DNA of 64,000 bases from CAZAMP01 sp964486455 (GCA_964486455.1 CAZAMP010000023.1:5095-69094); one strand, 5' to 3'. Counted from the stretch's first letter, positions 9,120-18,195 are shown. Notes: generated from the letters alone by a model not told the origin. Made by a program: numbers and translations.

Positions 9120-12100
9120 CTACCGCAGCACCACCATCTTCGTCGAGGCCGAGTACCCGGTTCCTGTCATGAGCCGCGCCCAGAAGACGCCGCTCGACAC
9201 GGGCTCACCGCCGTCGGTCAGACCGTCCCACTCGATCCGGTACGCGTCGGGCTTCTGGATTCTGTCCACCAATGTGCGCACGAGCCGGCCGCTCACGTCG
9301 AAGATCTGAAGCCTCACGTGCGTCTTCTCGGCCAGGTCATAGCGCACCGTCGTCTGTGGATTGAACGGGTTCGGCGCGTTCCGGAAGAGGACCGTTCTTG
9401 CGATCGAGGCGTCCGGTTGGTCGACGGCCCCCGGGTAGTAGTCATATGGACAACCCTGACTCGACGACACATTGAGCCAGCCGAGAACGTCTTCACAGCG
9501 GCGCGTGATCGCCGTCTTCGTCGTGCCGCAGTCCGCACTGTTCCACGGGTCCTCGATCCAGTGCATGAGGTGCAGGCTGAACGCGTCGGTCACGACGCGA
9601 TAGTTCGCCGGGTTCCCCGCGCCGACGCTCTGGTCGTTCGACACGGACGCGAACTCGGCCTCCGGCTGGCCATCCGCATCCTGATCAACGTACGCGAGGT
9701 TTCCGACGCCGCAGTCGAGCGTCGGCTCGATGACATTCAGGCACATCAACGTCGGACAACCGTTCCCGCGGACCGCCGCGTACGGTTCGGGATCCTGCAG
9801 ACCGAAGTCCGCACCGGCGACGCCCTTCAGACGCACGCAGACTGACAAGTCCTCCGCCGCGCCCGGCGGACAGTTCGCCTCGTGCAGGCAGTCGCAGACG
9901 AGTTGAGTACACGCGTAGTTCATCATGAGCGACTGCGCGAACGGACGGGTCGGGTTGTCGAGAATCTCGACGATCCCGTTTCCGCTGAGCCACAGCCCCG
10001 TCAGGAACATCCAGCGGTCGTAGTCGTCGGTGATCAGGAAATTGATGAGGAGATCCGCGTCACCATCCCGCAGGCCTTCCGAGTGACGCGTGCCGGTGTT
10101 GTAGAGGATCGACTTGTAGATCATCGACTGGTACTTCGACATTCCGTTGTTGCCGAATCGCTCGCGCGCGAGCGGCCCCGGGATGTTCGATCCGGCCGCC
10201 AGATAGTCGTAGCGGTCCCAGTTGTCGTGCTCATCTGCATTTTCGTCGATGAGCACACCCATGACCGGAGCGAGCCCGTAGTCCTCGATCGGCACTTGCG
10301 CGCCGGCGTTGAACGCGTCGACATAGAGCAGACACGGTGCCACGACGTCCAGACAACCGGGGTCGCCGCCCGCCTCGAGAAGGTAGCCGGGCAGAATCTC
10401 GAATTCGAGGAAGAACTCGCCCGTGGTGTCCGGCCATGCATCGACGTGGTCGTCATCCCAAGGATTTCCCGTGAAGTGGGACGAGAAGAAATACTCGATC
10501 ATCGTTCCCGGCGTGAAGAACGCGTCGGGGAGGATCTCGTTGTTTCGGTTGAGCCGCCAATCGGCCCCGCCGCCACTACCCTCGGGAATGTCGAAGTACC
10601 GGCTGTCCTCGTGGAAGAACGTCATGTAGCACCCCTGCCGAGGGTTGCTTCCACCCAGACGTTCCGCCGTATCGCAGCGGGCGACCGCCCAGTCATCGTC
10701 GCCGCGCGGGTCGACCTGGACGCCGCCCATGTCCGGATCGTCCATGCTATACCAGGGACTACCGTTGACGCCGTCCCACCAGTCATCATTCCAGTCCATG
10801 CATGGGCCCGGCCACACGCGGAAGTTGAGATAGACCTCCGAGTTCGGTGCGTTACCGGCGTGGACCGTGGCGGAGTCGCCCATATCGGCGTTCGTCCGGT
10901 CGTTGTCCGAGTAGTTGCGATCGAAGAAGGTATCGACATTTCCAGCGGCATCCGGGTGAAGCGTCTCCTCCCGTGGGAACCCGTCCTGGAACCACTGGTC
11001 TCCCCTGAGCGGAGGCGCGTTGATCGGCGCCGTCAGCCCGACGCGGATGTTGTCCCAGTATGGTGATTGGTTCGTCGTCTCGTGCGAGCAGGTCTCGGGA
11101 TCGAAGCCGAAGGCGTCGCAGTCACCCAGGAGTGTGAAGCAAACTTGGATTGAGTCGGGGAAATCCTCACCCGACGGCATGAACGACGAGTTATCGACGA
11201 GAATCGTCGTGCAGTCTCCTCCGCTCGAAGAGCCGAAGAGGAAGCCGCTCTCGCCTGCCGGCAGCGGTGTCCACCCGGTTTCGCCGGTCACCGGAGACGT
11301 CCACGGGTAGTAGTCGAGGCCGATACTCAAGCCCACACCGTTTTCCCGAGGGAGGTCCATCCAAATATCGAACTCGATCCAGAACTGGTTCAAGTCTCCA
11401 TCTTCGCTCACGTCACACGTTGCGGAGTTCAGGTAGTTGTGCTGTCCCTTGGGATGAGGGAAGTTCCCGCCGCCGCTCAGATCGGCATCCGTCATCACGT
11501 AGCCTTCGAGCGGGCAGCAGCACGGATCGTCGACCGGATCGAGGTCGTCCAGGTGGTTGACCTCGAGGAAGCAGCCGATCGGATACAACGTGGCGCCGAT
11601 CCAGCCGTCACTCCCTTCCGTGAAATCACTGAAATCATCCAGGTCTACGCCCTGCACCCGAATATTGTCGAGACCGAGCGGGCCCCAGACTGAATTCAGG
11701 AATCCGCTGTAGCTGTCCAGCCCGTCCGACATGAGCGCGTCCGACTCGAAGTTGAACTCCACCTCGAACGGACGATCCGCCGAGTCAGGTAGCCAGATCG
11801 CGTTCACGATGATCTGCTCATGAGCCGGATTCTCCGGTGCACCGATCCCGCTACCCTCTGCGTGCGAGCCCGAGTAGCCCGATCCCTGATCGTTCGGGTA
11901 TTGGCACGTGTTCAGCGGATCGCTCTTATTGCCGCTATCGTCGAACACGTACACGTACGAGAAGTCGAAATCCTGCTCCGAGTCGACGAAGTAGTCGAAC
12001 GTGAGGGTCACACTTCCCCCTCCGCCGTACGTGAACTCCTGCCTCCAGAACATGTCCCAGCGGTTCGAGTAGCCTCGCCCGCCCGGCCAGCCTTCTTCAT

Positions 12101-12530
12101 CGGCCTCGTCCGCGTATGCTCCGCACCAGGCCGAGCCGTCGCCCATCGCGCTGTCTTCGTAATCGGTGTCACCGTGAGCGATGAAGCTGTCGGGCGCCGT
12201 GTGCCGGAAGTAGAGCGGAATGTCGGTAAGGTCTTCGCAGATCCATCCCTGCGGTGTGCAATCTTCGAAGTCCCAGATGGCGTCGGGGCCGCCGCGATAC
12301 GCGAGGCCCGTCGATGGATCGAGCCCACCGAACCAGATCGTGTCGGGGCGGGCCTTGTTGTGGAGTGCCTCGAGGTGGGAGCGGGGTGGATCGTTGAGAA
12401 AACGCTGCTGCTCGATCGGAAGAGTATTGTGGTCGACGAACTGTCGGCCGTCGTCGATCGCCATCGCGCTGCCAGCTGCGAGGGAGAGCAAAAGCAACGT
12501 GCCCAGAAGATAGATCGGTCGTACGGTCAT
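9120..12530 (-). CDS. Large secreted protein with FlgD-like C-terminal sorting domain
   Basis: This is a 1136-residue extracellular or surface protein. The ATG at 12530 is chosen because AAGGAGG lies just upstream and a signal peptide follows immediately ('LLLLSLAAGSAMA'); the longer frame to 12584 has neither. The body is rich in Asp, Gly, Trp and Cys ('CTPQGWICEDLTD', 'DDPCCCPLEGY') with jelly-roll-like beta segments and no recognised catalytic motif. The last 90 residues ('NAPNPFNPQTTVRYDLAE' to 'KMVVLR') form a FlgD-Ig-like/type-IX-type sorting domain common in FCB bacteria. The likely role is a cell-surface or released structural, adhesive or hydrolytic protein; no function is assigned. 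Confidence 0.85.
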   Translation of the reverse strand: MTVRPIYLLGTLLLLSLAAGSAMAIDDGRQFVDHNTLPIEQQRFLNDPPRSHLEALHNKARPDTIWFGGLDPSTGLAYRGGPDAIWDFEDCTPQGWICEDLTDIPLYFRHTAPDSFIAHGDTDYEDSAMGDGSAWCGAYADEADEEGWPGGRGYSNRWDMFWRQEFTYGGGGSVTLTFDYFVDSEQDFDFSYVYVFDDSGNKSDPLNTCQYPNDQGSGYSGSHAEGSGIGAPENPAHEQIIVNAIWLPDSADRPFEVEFNFESDALMSDGLDSYSGFLNSVWGPLGLDNIRVQGVDLDDFSDFTEGSDGWIGATLYPIGCFLEVNHLDDLDPVDDPCCCPLEGYVMTDADLSGGGNFPHPKGQHNYLNSATCDVSEDGDLNQFWIEFDIWMDLPRENGVGLSIGLDYYPWTSPVTGETGWTPLPAGESGFLFGSSSGGDCTTILVDNSSFMPSGEDFPDSIQVCFTLLGDCDAFGFDPETCSHETTNQSPYWDNIRVGLTAPINAPPLRGDQWFQDGFPREETLHPDAAGNVDTFFDRNYSDNDRTNADMGDSATVHAGNAPNSEVYLNFRVWPGPCMDWNDDWWDGVNGSPWYSMDDPDMGGVQVDPRGDDDWAVARCDTAERLGGSNPRQGCYMTFFHEDSRYFDIPEGSGGGADWRLNRNNEILPDAFFTPGTMIEYFFSSHFTGNPWDDDHVDAWPDTTGEFFLEFEILPGYLLEAGGDPGCLDVVAPCLLYVDAFNAGAQVPIEDYGLAPVMGVLIDENADEHDNWDRYDYLAAGSNIPGPLARERFGNNGMSKYQSMIYKSILYNTGTRHSEGLRDGDADLLINFLITDDYDRWMFLTGLWLSGNGIVEILDNPTRPFAQSLMMNYACTQLVCDCLHEANCPPGAAEDLSVCVRLKGVAGADFGLQDPEPYAAVRGNGCPTLMCLNVIEPTLDCGVGNLAYVDQDADGQPEAEFASVSNDQSVGAGNPANYRVVTDAFSLHLMHWIEDPWNSADCGTTKTAITRRCEDVLGWLNVSSSQGCPYDYYPGAVDQPDASIARTVLFRNAPNPFNPQTTVRYDLAEKTHVRLQIFDVSGRLVRTLVDRIQKPDAYRIEWDGLTDGGEPVSSGVFWARLMTGTGYSASTKMVVLR

Positions 12531-12608
12531 TGTCCGTGCCTCCTTCAGGTCCGTGTCCCGGTCCGACGCCGAGAAAGCCGGCATCGACGAGCCGGAAGGG
12601 TTGGCAAC

Positions 12609-12631
12609 CCCTCATCCTGACCGGATGAGGG
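12609..12631. repeat. Inverted repeat in the leader region of the large secreted protein
   Basis: A 9-bp perfect inverted repeat (CCCTCATCC, 5-nt loop, GGATGAGGG) lies 79 nt before the start codon at 12530, next to an AT-rich promoter-like stretch (12632-12660). It could be an operator or a leader hairpin. Confidence 0.4.
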
Positions 12632-12689
12632 TATCATAAAAACATTCAAATTGCAGCTATATGGATCTATTTGGGTTAGTCGGCGCAGA

Positions 12690-12746
12690 CCGTAGAGAGG
12701 ACTCGAACCTTCCTGGTCCGATCCGCTCGGCCACAGCCACGTACCT
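12690..12746 (-). pseudogene. Possible degraded tRNA (Ser/Leu-like) remnant
   Basis: On the minus strand the stretch contains a D-arm-like 'GTGGCCGAGCGGA' and, about 20 nt later, a T-arm-like 'GGTTCGAGTCCTC'. The anticodon arm and variable loop are missing, and the T-stem pairs imperfectly. This resembles a class II tRNA (Ser or Leu) collapsed by internal deletion. It cannot function as a tRNA. Such remnants often mark old integration sites, but no integrase is nearby. Confidence 0.3.
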
Positions 12747-12902
12747 CCTTCGTGGTCGTGTTCCGGCAGGTGCCCGAATCGTCCAGCAAGAGCCCGCGTC
12801 GCGAGGGAGTCGCGTCGTTCGGTACGCGTTGACATTATAGCCGATAAATCAGAAACCGCTACGGCAGGCCTGGAAATAGCTGCGTCGAAAGGAGTTCGGG
12901 GA

Positions 12903-13595
12903 CTAGAGCGTCGATCGTAGGGCCTGCTCCGTTCGGGGGGCTGTGATCTCGCCGCGTGCGATCACCGCTCGAATGCGATCGAGGTCGTCGGGGCGATCGA
13001 TGTCGAACCAGCGCGGAAGCACATGGGTGGACAGCCCGCGCGCACCGAGCCTCGCGAGCGTGGCGGCGAACGTGGTGTCGTCTCCCCAGGGTAGCTCCGA
13101 GAGCAACCCGGACGGGCAGCGCCGAAGTCCCAGGAGATAGAACCCGCCGTCGTCGGTCGGTCCGATCACGGCGTCGTGGTCGGAGAGAGCGCGCCGCGCT
13201 TCTTTGAGAAAGCGTTGGGGTAACCCCGGCGTGTCGGCACCGAGCGCGATCGCGAATGCGGAATCGTCAAGGGCCCGAGCGAGCACCCGCTCGACGCGAT
13301 CACCGAGATCGCCGTTGCCCTGCGGCCAGACATCGATGGTATTCGGCCGCTCCAGATCGTCCGGTAGCTTGCCCGCTGCTGCCACCACGGTCTCCGCCCA
13401 GTCGATCTTCGAAGTCGCGGCGAAGGTGTCCGCCAGAAACGCGCGCGCGAGCATCGCTGCGCCCTCCTCTCCCACTCGGGGAATCAGGCGCGTATTCACG
13501 ACCTTCGGAAGCGGCGGTTTGGTGAAGATACAGATCCGGCCGCGGGGCGCCGCCGGGGACGGGGGATCGGTCGGTTCACTTGTGCGATCAGACAA
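12903..13595 (-). CDS. TIGR04282-type glycosyltransferase (arsenosugar biosynthesis type, DUF2064)
   Basis: This is a 230-residue GT-A-fold nucleotidyl/glycosyltransferase-like protein. The N-terminal 'FTKPPLPKVVNTRLIP' is the phosphate-loop signature of the DUF2064/TIGR04282 family. 'ALGADTPGLPQ' and 'VIGPTDDGGFYLLGL' are the family's metal- and substrate-binding segments. Length is normal. The family is repeatedly found beside arsS and is annotated as an arsenosugar-biosynthesis glycosyltransferase. Here it overlaps the 3' end of the ArsS-like gene by 8 nt, so the two are co-translated. The exact reaction has not been settled for the family; transfer or formation of the ribosyl part of arsenosugars is the usual proposal. 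Confidence 0.82.
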   Translation of the reverse strand: MSDRTSEPTDPPSPAAPRGRICIFTKPPLPKVVNTRLIPRVGEEGAAMLARAFLADTFAATSKIDWAETVVAAAGKLPDDLERPNTIDVWPQGNGDLGDRVERVLARALDDSAFAIALGADTPGLPQRFLKEARRALSDHDAVIGPTDDGGFYLLGLRRCPSGLLSELPWGDDTTFAATLARLGARGLSTHVLPRWFDIDRPDDLDRIRAVIARGEITAPRTEQALRSTL

Positions 13596-14541
13596 GCGCG
13601 CCTCCGCAGGATGAACCGCACCCCGCGGTGCAGCCGAAGCAGTGGTCGCCCGTAACGATGCAACGCGTCGTCAACACTTCGGCGGCAAAGCGCGAGATGT
13701 GATTCGGTGCGCCGTGGTCGACCGGCATTCTGAGCGCGAGGTTGAAGTCGCAGTCGTAGAGCATTCCGTCCCACGCCACGCTGATCTGGTTTCGGCACAT
13801 GAGCCCGTCGAGTGTACCCGGGTTGAACGAGTCTCGGATGAGCCCCGTGTAGTCGTCGAACGTCCCGAGGCGACGGAGGTCCGCGCGGAACTGCCCGATC
13901 GGCATGTTCGTGATGGCGAGAAGATTCGTGAAGACGATTCCGTAGTTCTCGTTCAGCTCACGCCGGTAGTCCGCCTCGAGCTGTGCCTGATCGGGCGGAA
14001 GGTGTGCGCCGACTGGATTGTAGACCAGGTTGAGCGGAAGATCAGGGTCGGTACCGTATCCGATCGCGTTCAGGCGCCGAATCGCCTTGATGCTCTTCTC
14101 GTAGACGCCATCGCCTCGTTGCCTGGCGACATTCTCGGCGAGGTAGCACGGAAGCGACGCGACGAGCCGCACGCCGTGCGTTCGGAGAAACTCCGGCATC
14201 GTCTCCATCTCCGGCTCGAGCAATACGGTGAGGTTCGTCCGAACCTGTACGTCACGCCCCGCGTTCCTGAGTGCCGTGACGAACCGTCGAAAGTGCGGGT
14301 TGAGTTCCGGCGCGCCACCGGTGATGTCTACGAATCGACAACCGATCGTCTCCGCGACACGGAGGATCTCCTCCATTGTCTGCCAACTCATTTCTTCGGT
14401 GCGACGGGGGGAAGACATCACGTGGCAGTGGGCGCATTCCTGATTGCAGCGGAGTCCGACGTTTACCTGAATTGTCCCGATGTCGTGGCTCCATAGGACA
14501 ATGCCCGCGGCGTCCACTACCTGGCTGTCGAATGCGTTCAT
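13588..14541 (-). CDS. arsS: Arsenosugar biosynthesis radical SAM protein ArsS
   Basis: This is a 317-residue radical S-adenosylmethionine enzyme. The [4Fe-4S] motif CNQECAHC (Cys32, Cys36, Cys39) is the CxxxCxxC signature, and 'DITGGAPELNPHF' matches the GGE-like SAM-binding region. The C-terminal part is the DUF3641 domain and ends in a Cys cluster ('GDHCFGCTAGCGSSCGG') typical of ArsS. In known systems ArsS adds the 5'-deoxyadenosyl group to methylated arsenic. No arsM (arsenite methyltransferase) or arsR is in the window, so methylation must be encoded elsewhere. The gene forms an operon with the TIGR04282-type glycosyltransferase downstream. Confidence 0.9.
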   Translation of the reverse strand: MNAFDSQVVDAAGIVLWSHDIGTIQVNVGLRCNQECAHCHVMSSPRRTEEMSWQTMEEILRVAETIGCRFVDITGGAPELNPHFRRFVTALRNAGRDVQVRTNLTVLLEPEMETMPEFLRTHGVRLVASLPCYLAENVARQRGDGVYEKSIKAIRRLNAIGYGTDPDLPLNLVYNPVGAHLPPDQAQLEADYRRELNENYGIVFTNLLAITNMPIGQFRADLRRLGTFDDYTGLIRDSFNPGTLDGLMCRNQISVAWDGMLYDCDFNLALRMPVDHGAPNHISRFAAEVLTTRCIVTGDHCFGCTAGCGSSCGGALV

Positions 14542-14758
14542 GCGTGGTCTCTCTCTTGCGCGTCGCCGGTCGGCTTTGGGAAGGATAGGTGACGATCCTA
14601 CCCAGCCCGCCGACGCCGGTCCACCTCACAGCAGTTTGTGTTCACCACCCACCCGCATCTTACGTCGGGGCGCGAGCTTTCCGTGTCGTTGGTCATCAGA
14701 CGATCGAATCAAGCCCAACACTCCCAGATGGGTAGTCTTACAGGTGACTGTTGTATGG
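14542..14758. other. Intergenic region upstream of arsS
   Basis: About 215 bases that should carry the arsS promoter on the minus strand. I see no conserved operator, hairpin or small gene here. Confidence 0.4.
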
Positions 14759-14971
14759 CTAGTTAGGTTGGATCACCCGAATGCTGTCGCAAGATGACGG
14801 CCGGGTTTCGTCGGTCTGTCCGTTGCCGGCCGTGAGGAGGATGTAGTAGACGCCTCGGGTCGTTGCCACTGGCGTCCAGGTGATATGCGCAGGCGACGTG
14901 ATTCCGACGAGGGCGAAGAGTGTCAAGTAGAGCACAGAGCAGACGCTGCGGAGTCTCAGACGCGTGACCAT
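14759..14971 (-). CDS. Short secreted protein, possibly a remnant of a FlgD-tailed protein
   Basis: This is a 70-residue frame with a good Shine-Dalgarno (GGGGAGG) 6 nt before the ATG at 14971. The first 28 residues form a signal peptide ('VLYLTLFALVGITSPA'). The rest ('ITWTPVATTRGVYYILLTAG') resembles the last strands of FlgD-like C-terminal domains, where a 'GVYYxxLxAG' strand precedes the end. A signal peptide joined directly to the tail of a sorting domain suggests an internal deletion of a larger surface-protein gene. It may still be a real short protein; function unknown. Confidence 0.5.
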   Translation of the reverse strand: MVTRLRLRSVCSVLYLTLFALVGITSPAHITWTPVATTRGVYYILLTAGNGQTDETRPSSCDSIRVIQPN

Positions 14972-15092
14972 CGCGACCTCCCCGTAACTGGCGCAAGACC
15001 TTGTGTGATGCGGCGTAGACGCTGACTTTTCGCACGATACAGTCTGTTTCCGCGTGTTGGGGACGGTCTGAAAGCGCGTTACCATACGATTC

Positions 15093-15800
15093 ATGTACCA
15101 CGGAAGGACGGTCACGCTGGTCATTCCCGCGCTCGATGAAGAAGCGTCGATCAGCGATGTGCTCGACGGCGTCGACCGCTCCCTCGTCGACACGATCATC
15201 GTTGCCGACAACGGCTCGACCGACTCGACGGCCGAGCGGGCGCGGGCGCACGGTGCAGTCGTGGTGCGCGAGGCCCGACGCGGGTACGGAAGCGCGTGCC
15301 TCACGGCGCTTCGCGAAGTCGCCGATCATGACATCTTTGTGTTCATGGATGCCGACGGAAGCGACGATCCGACGGAGATCGACCGGCTCCTCGACGCGCT
15401 CCGCCAGAACGACGCCGACATTGTCATCGGCTCACGGGTTCTCGGGAACGCGGAGCCCGGCGCGCTCACACCGATTCAGCGCTTCGGGAACGCGCTGACG
15501 TGCACGTTGGTGAGGTGGTTCTGGGGTGTCAGGTACACGGATCTCGGACCGTTTCGCGCGATCCGCGCGGCGGCGCTTCGGCGGCTCGACATGCGCGATC
15601 CCGATTTCGGATGGACGATCGAGATGCAGGTGAAGGCCGCGCAACACGGAATGAAGGTGGTGGAGGTGCCGGTGAGCTATCGTGTCCGCCGCGCCGGTCG
15701 GTCGAAGGTGAGCGGCACGCTTTCAGGCTCATGGAACGCGGGTCGGCGAATCCTCGGCTATGTTCTCAGCGCAAAGCTGCGTGGTGACCGGCGGTCATGA
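15093..15800 (+). CDS. Family 2 glycosyltransferase
   Basis: This is a 235-residue GT2 enzyme of the dolichyl/undecaprenyl-phosphate sugar transferase type. The N-terminal 'VTLVIPALDEEASI' and 'IIVADNGSTDST' give the nucleotide-binding part; 'VFMDADGSDDP' holds the DxD-like metal site. 'RFGNALTCTLVRWFWGVRYTD' is the amphipathic segment typical of polyprenyl-phosphate glycosyltransferases. No C-terminal membrane helices are present. It begins a two-gene plus-strand operon (ATGA overlap with the phosphodiesterase). It could act in envelope glycolipid synthesis; closeness to the arsenosugar genes is worth noting because GT2 enzymes also occur in those clusters, but here the strand is opposite. 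Confidence 0.85.
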   Translation: MYHGRTVTLVIPALDEEASISDVLDGVDRSLVDTIIVADNGSTDSTAERARAHGAVVVREARRGYGSACLTALREVADHDIFVFMDADGSDDPTEIDRLLDALRQNDADIVIGSRVLGNAEPGALTPIQRFGNALTCTLVRWFWGVRYTDLGPFRAIRAAALRRLDMRDPDFGWTIEMQVKAAQHGMKVVEVPVSYRVRRAGRSKVSGTLSGSWNAGRRILGYVLSAKLRGDRRS

Positions 15801-16585
15801 TGAGGGCGAGGCGACCGATGCCGCCCGCGTTTACCGGGACGTTTCTCTGTGCCCATCGCGGCTACTGCGAGGAGCACCCGGAGAACTCACTCGGCGCGTT
15901 CAAGGCGGCCGAGGCGCGCGGCTGCACGATCGAGCTGGACGTGCGCTTCACACGCGACGTCTACCCCGTCGTCATTCACGATCAGGATCTACGCCGCCTC
16001 ACCGGCGTTGCCGCCCGTGTCGAGGAGCTTCGTTGGGATGAGCTTGAGCATCTCCGGCTGCTCCAGGACGACAAAGGGTCCGACGAAGGCATTCCGCTCC
16101 TTGCGGACGTTCTCGATGCGACCTCCTGCGGAGTCATCATCGAGATCAAGGAATTCGGCCTAACGGATCGCGGGCTTGAAGACGCGGTCATCGACGTGCT
16201 GCACAAACGTCGCGACACGTACGACCGCGTCATCGCGCACAGCTTCAATCCGTTTGCGCTCGCGCGCGTCGCCAAGCGCGACCCGCGGCTCTACAGGTCG
16301 CAAGTTTTCGGGTTCCCGCAGCGGTTCAAGCGGTATGCGCGATACGTTCGCCCGATCGTGCGCGGCATCATTCCCACGTCGATCTCGAAACCCGATGCGG
16401 TTGCCGGGGAGATATGCCTCTTCACGAAATCCGTCGTGCGCCGCTACAAAGAAACGGATGGGATCGCCGTCTTCGGCTGGACCGCGGGCTCCGATGCGGA
16501 TCTCGCGCACGCCCGATCGCTCGGTCTCGACATCATCATCACCGACTATCTCCCTCCCGAAACCGTTGATTCGAGCCGAAGATAG
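15797..16585 (+). CDS. Glycerophosphodiester phosphodiesterase
   Basis: This is a 262-residue GDPD-family enzyme that would hydrolyse glycerophosphodiesters to glycerol-3-phosphate and an alcohol. Catalytic signatures are present: 'AHRG' (His20-Arg21), 'CTIELDVRFT' (Glu46, Asp48) and 'VVIHDQDL' (His61). There is no signal peptide, so a cytoplasmic or membrane-peripheral location is likely. The start ATG overlaps the stop of the glycosyltransferase by 4 nt. Together the two genes suggest glycolipid or lipid-headgroup turnover. Confidence 0.88.
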   Translation: MMRARRPMPPAFTGTFLCAHRGYCEEHPENSLGAFKAAEARGCTIELDVRFTRDVYPVVIHDQDLRRLTGVAARVEELRWDELEHLRLLQDDKGSDEGIPLLADVLDATSCGVIIEIKEFGLTDRGLEDAVIDVLHKRRDTYDRVIAHSFNPFALARVAKRDPRLYRSQVFGFPQRFKRYARYVRPIVRGIIPTSISKPDAVAGEICLFTKSVVRRYKETDGIAVFGWTAGSDADLAHARSLGLDIIITDYLPPETVDSSRR

Positions 16586-16637
16586 AGCGAAACGACCGAC
16601 CCGATCACGAAGCTGTGGAGAGGATCCAGGTGGGATC

Positions 16638-17732
16638 ATGATCCGCATACCGCACGAATCTTTGAAGCGCTTCATGCGAGACGTGCTCGCTGCCTACGGC
16701 GTGCCGCCGGCAGATGCCGAGGTCGTGAGCGACGTCCTCATCATGGCTGACCTGCAAGGTATCGACTCACATGGCGTCAGCCGCCTCGGCTACTACGGCG
16801 AGCGATTGAAAGCGGGCGTCACGAAGCCCACGACGCAGTTCGAGGTCGTCAAGGAAACTCCCTCCACGGCGGTCATCGACGGGCACGACGGCATGGGGCA
16901 CGTCATCGGGACGCGGGCCATGCAGCTCGCCATCGACAAGGCGCGGTCGAACGGCCTGGGGGCGGTGGCGGTCAGGAACTCCACGCACTACGGCTTTGCC
17001 GGCTACTACCCCTTGATGGCGATCCGCGAGGAGATGATCGGGCTCGCGACGTCGAACGCACGACCGTGCATCGCGCCCACCCACGGCGTGCAACCGATGT
17101 TCGGCACGAACCCGCTCGCCTTCGGCGCGCCGACCGACGAAGAGTGTCCGTTTCTCTTCGACGCCGGCATGTCGGTCACGCAACGCGGAAAGATCGAGAT
17201 TCTCAAACGCGAGGGGAAACCCGTCCCCGACGGATGGAGCATCGACGAGACGGGAGAGCCGCAGCCCGACGCGGAAAAGCTTCTCGACGACTTCATGGCC
17301 GGCCGCGCGTCACTCCTGCCGCTCGGGGGCGTGGGCGAGCTTCTGGGCGGACACAAAGGCTTCGGTATCTCGATCATCCTTGAGATCCTCTCGAGCGCGC
17401 TCCAGAGCGGACGGTTCCTTGAAGAGCTCGGCGGCGGCGATCGCGAAGGCCGCTGGGAACCGTATCGCCTCGGTCACTTTTTCCTCGCGATCAAGATCGA
17501 TTCGTTCGTCGCGATCGACGAGTTCAAGCGCACGACGGGTGAGATCGTCCGGCGACTACGGGCGTCCACGCCCGCGCCGGGCAAGGATCGCATCTGGACC
17601 GCCGGCGAGAAGGAGTGGGAGGCAATGGAGCGCCGCGCCAAGACCGGCATTCCGATCACGAGCAATCTGCAGGATGAACTCCGCGCCCTCGCCCGCGATC
17701 TCGGTCTCGCAAAGTCTCAGCTTCCCTTCTGA
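16638..17732 (+). CDS. Malate/lactate/ureidoglycolate-type NAD(P)-dependent dehydrogenase (Ldh family)
   Basis: This is a 364-residue oxidoreductase of the type-2 malate/L-lactate dehydrogenase family. The ATG at 16638 is chosen because the family N-terminus begins there ('IPHESLKRFMRDVLAAYGVP'). 'GIDSHGVSRLGYY' contains the catalytic His motif and 'NSTHYGFAGYYPLMA' the substrate loop. 'HGVQPMFGTNPLAFGAP' and 'GELLGGHKGFGISII' are cofactor-binding signatures. Length is normal. The enzyme would reduce or oxidise a 2-hydroxy/2-oxo acid with NAD(P)H; which one is not clear from sequence. It lies 52 nt after the phosphodiesterase and may be co-transcribed. Its end overlaps a convergent small gene by 16 nt. 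Confidence 0.88.
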   Translation: MIRIPHESLKRFMRDVLAAYGVPPADAEVVSDVLIMADLQGIDSHGVSRLGYYGERLKAGVTKPTTQFEVVKETPSTAVIDGHDGMGHVIGTRAMQLAIDKARSNGLGAVAVRNSTHYGFAGYYPLMAIREEMIGLATSNARPCIAPTHGVQPMFGTNPLAFGAPTDEECPFLFDAGMSVTQRGKIEILKREGKPVPDGWSIDETGEPQPDAEKLLDDFMAGRASLLPLGGVGELLGGHKGFGISIILEILSSALQSGRFLEELGGGDREGRWEPYRLGHFFLAIKIDSFVAIDEFKRTTGEIVRRLRASTPAPGKDRIWTAGEKEWEAMERRAKTGIPITSNLQDELRALARDLGLAKSQLPF

Positions 17733-17959
17733 TCCGTTCTCGCGAACATCCCCCAGCCGTTTCGTGCGCCGAGCGCGAGCAGTGCGTAGAACGGAACGGC
17801 CGCCACGATCGTCGGCCAGAATCGCTCGCTCACGATCCGCCTCCGGAACTTGCGCGTGAAGAGAATGACCATGACGTAGCAGTTCACGCCATAGATCTGA
17901 AGCAGGATCGCCGCGAGCCAGTAGAGTCCCATCAGCGCGGTCAAAAAGCCGTGTGTCAC
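17717..17959 (-). CDS. Small membrane protein, two transmembrane segments
   Basis: This is an 80-residue frame from a GTG at 17959 (GGGAAG upstream). Two hydrophobic helices ('GLYWLAAILLQIYGVNCYVMVILF' region, residues 11-34, and 'IVAAVPFYALLALGA', 51-65) flank a basic stretch ('TRKFRRR'), so the loop should face the cytoplasm. I do not recognise a family. It overlaps the dehydrogenase gene tail to tail by 16 nt. An in-frame extension to 18052 is possible but looks non-coding. Confidence 0.55.
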   Translation of the reverse strand: MTHGFLTALMGLYWLAAILLQIYGVNCYVMVILFTRKFRRRIVSERFWPTIVAAVPFYALLALGARNGWGMFARTDQKGS

Positions 17960-18083
17960 ATCAATCTTCCCTGCTGGTTTCCTCGATGATCGGTTCGCGC
18001 CGCCGGCAGTACACGCGGTGCCATCGGTGCGGCCTCCCACAGCGCGGCGCACCGACGAAGGCCGTCAGGTCGCCCGTCGACAC

Positions 18084-18099
18084 TCGACAAAATGGTCGA
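18084..18099 (+). promoter_or_regulatory. Enhancer-like inverted repeat, unit 1
   Basis: TCGAC-AAAATG-GTCGA, a perfect 5+5 inverted repeat. It starts 114 nt upstream of the GG of the unit 1 -24/-12 promoter. The same repeat recurs at the same distance in the other units of the array, as expected for the binding site of a sigma-54 enhancer-binding activator. Confidence 0.75.
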
Positions 18100-18195
18100 A
18101 TTGACATCCCCGGCGTACCGCGTCGCGCAATCCACTTGGCGTCGTAACGAAAATCATTCTAGTCGGTTACCTCATTCTTCGACGCACATTCCCGT

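Noticed and set aside
9072..9845. 257-codon plus-strand frame opposite the large secreted protein
   Set aside because: It is antisense to the FlgD-like tail and lacks start signals.
14763..15329. 188-codon minus-strand frame across the glycosyltransferase start
   Set aside because: It overlaps the conserved N-terminus of the glycosyltransferase and has non-protein-like composition.
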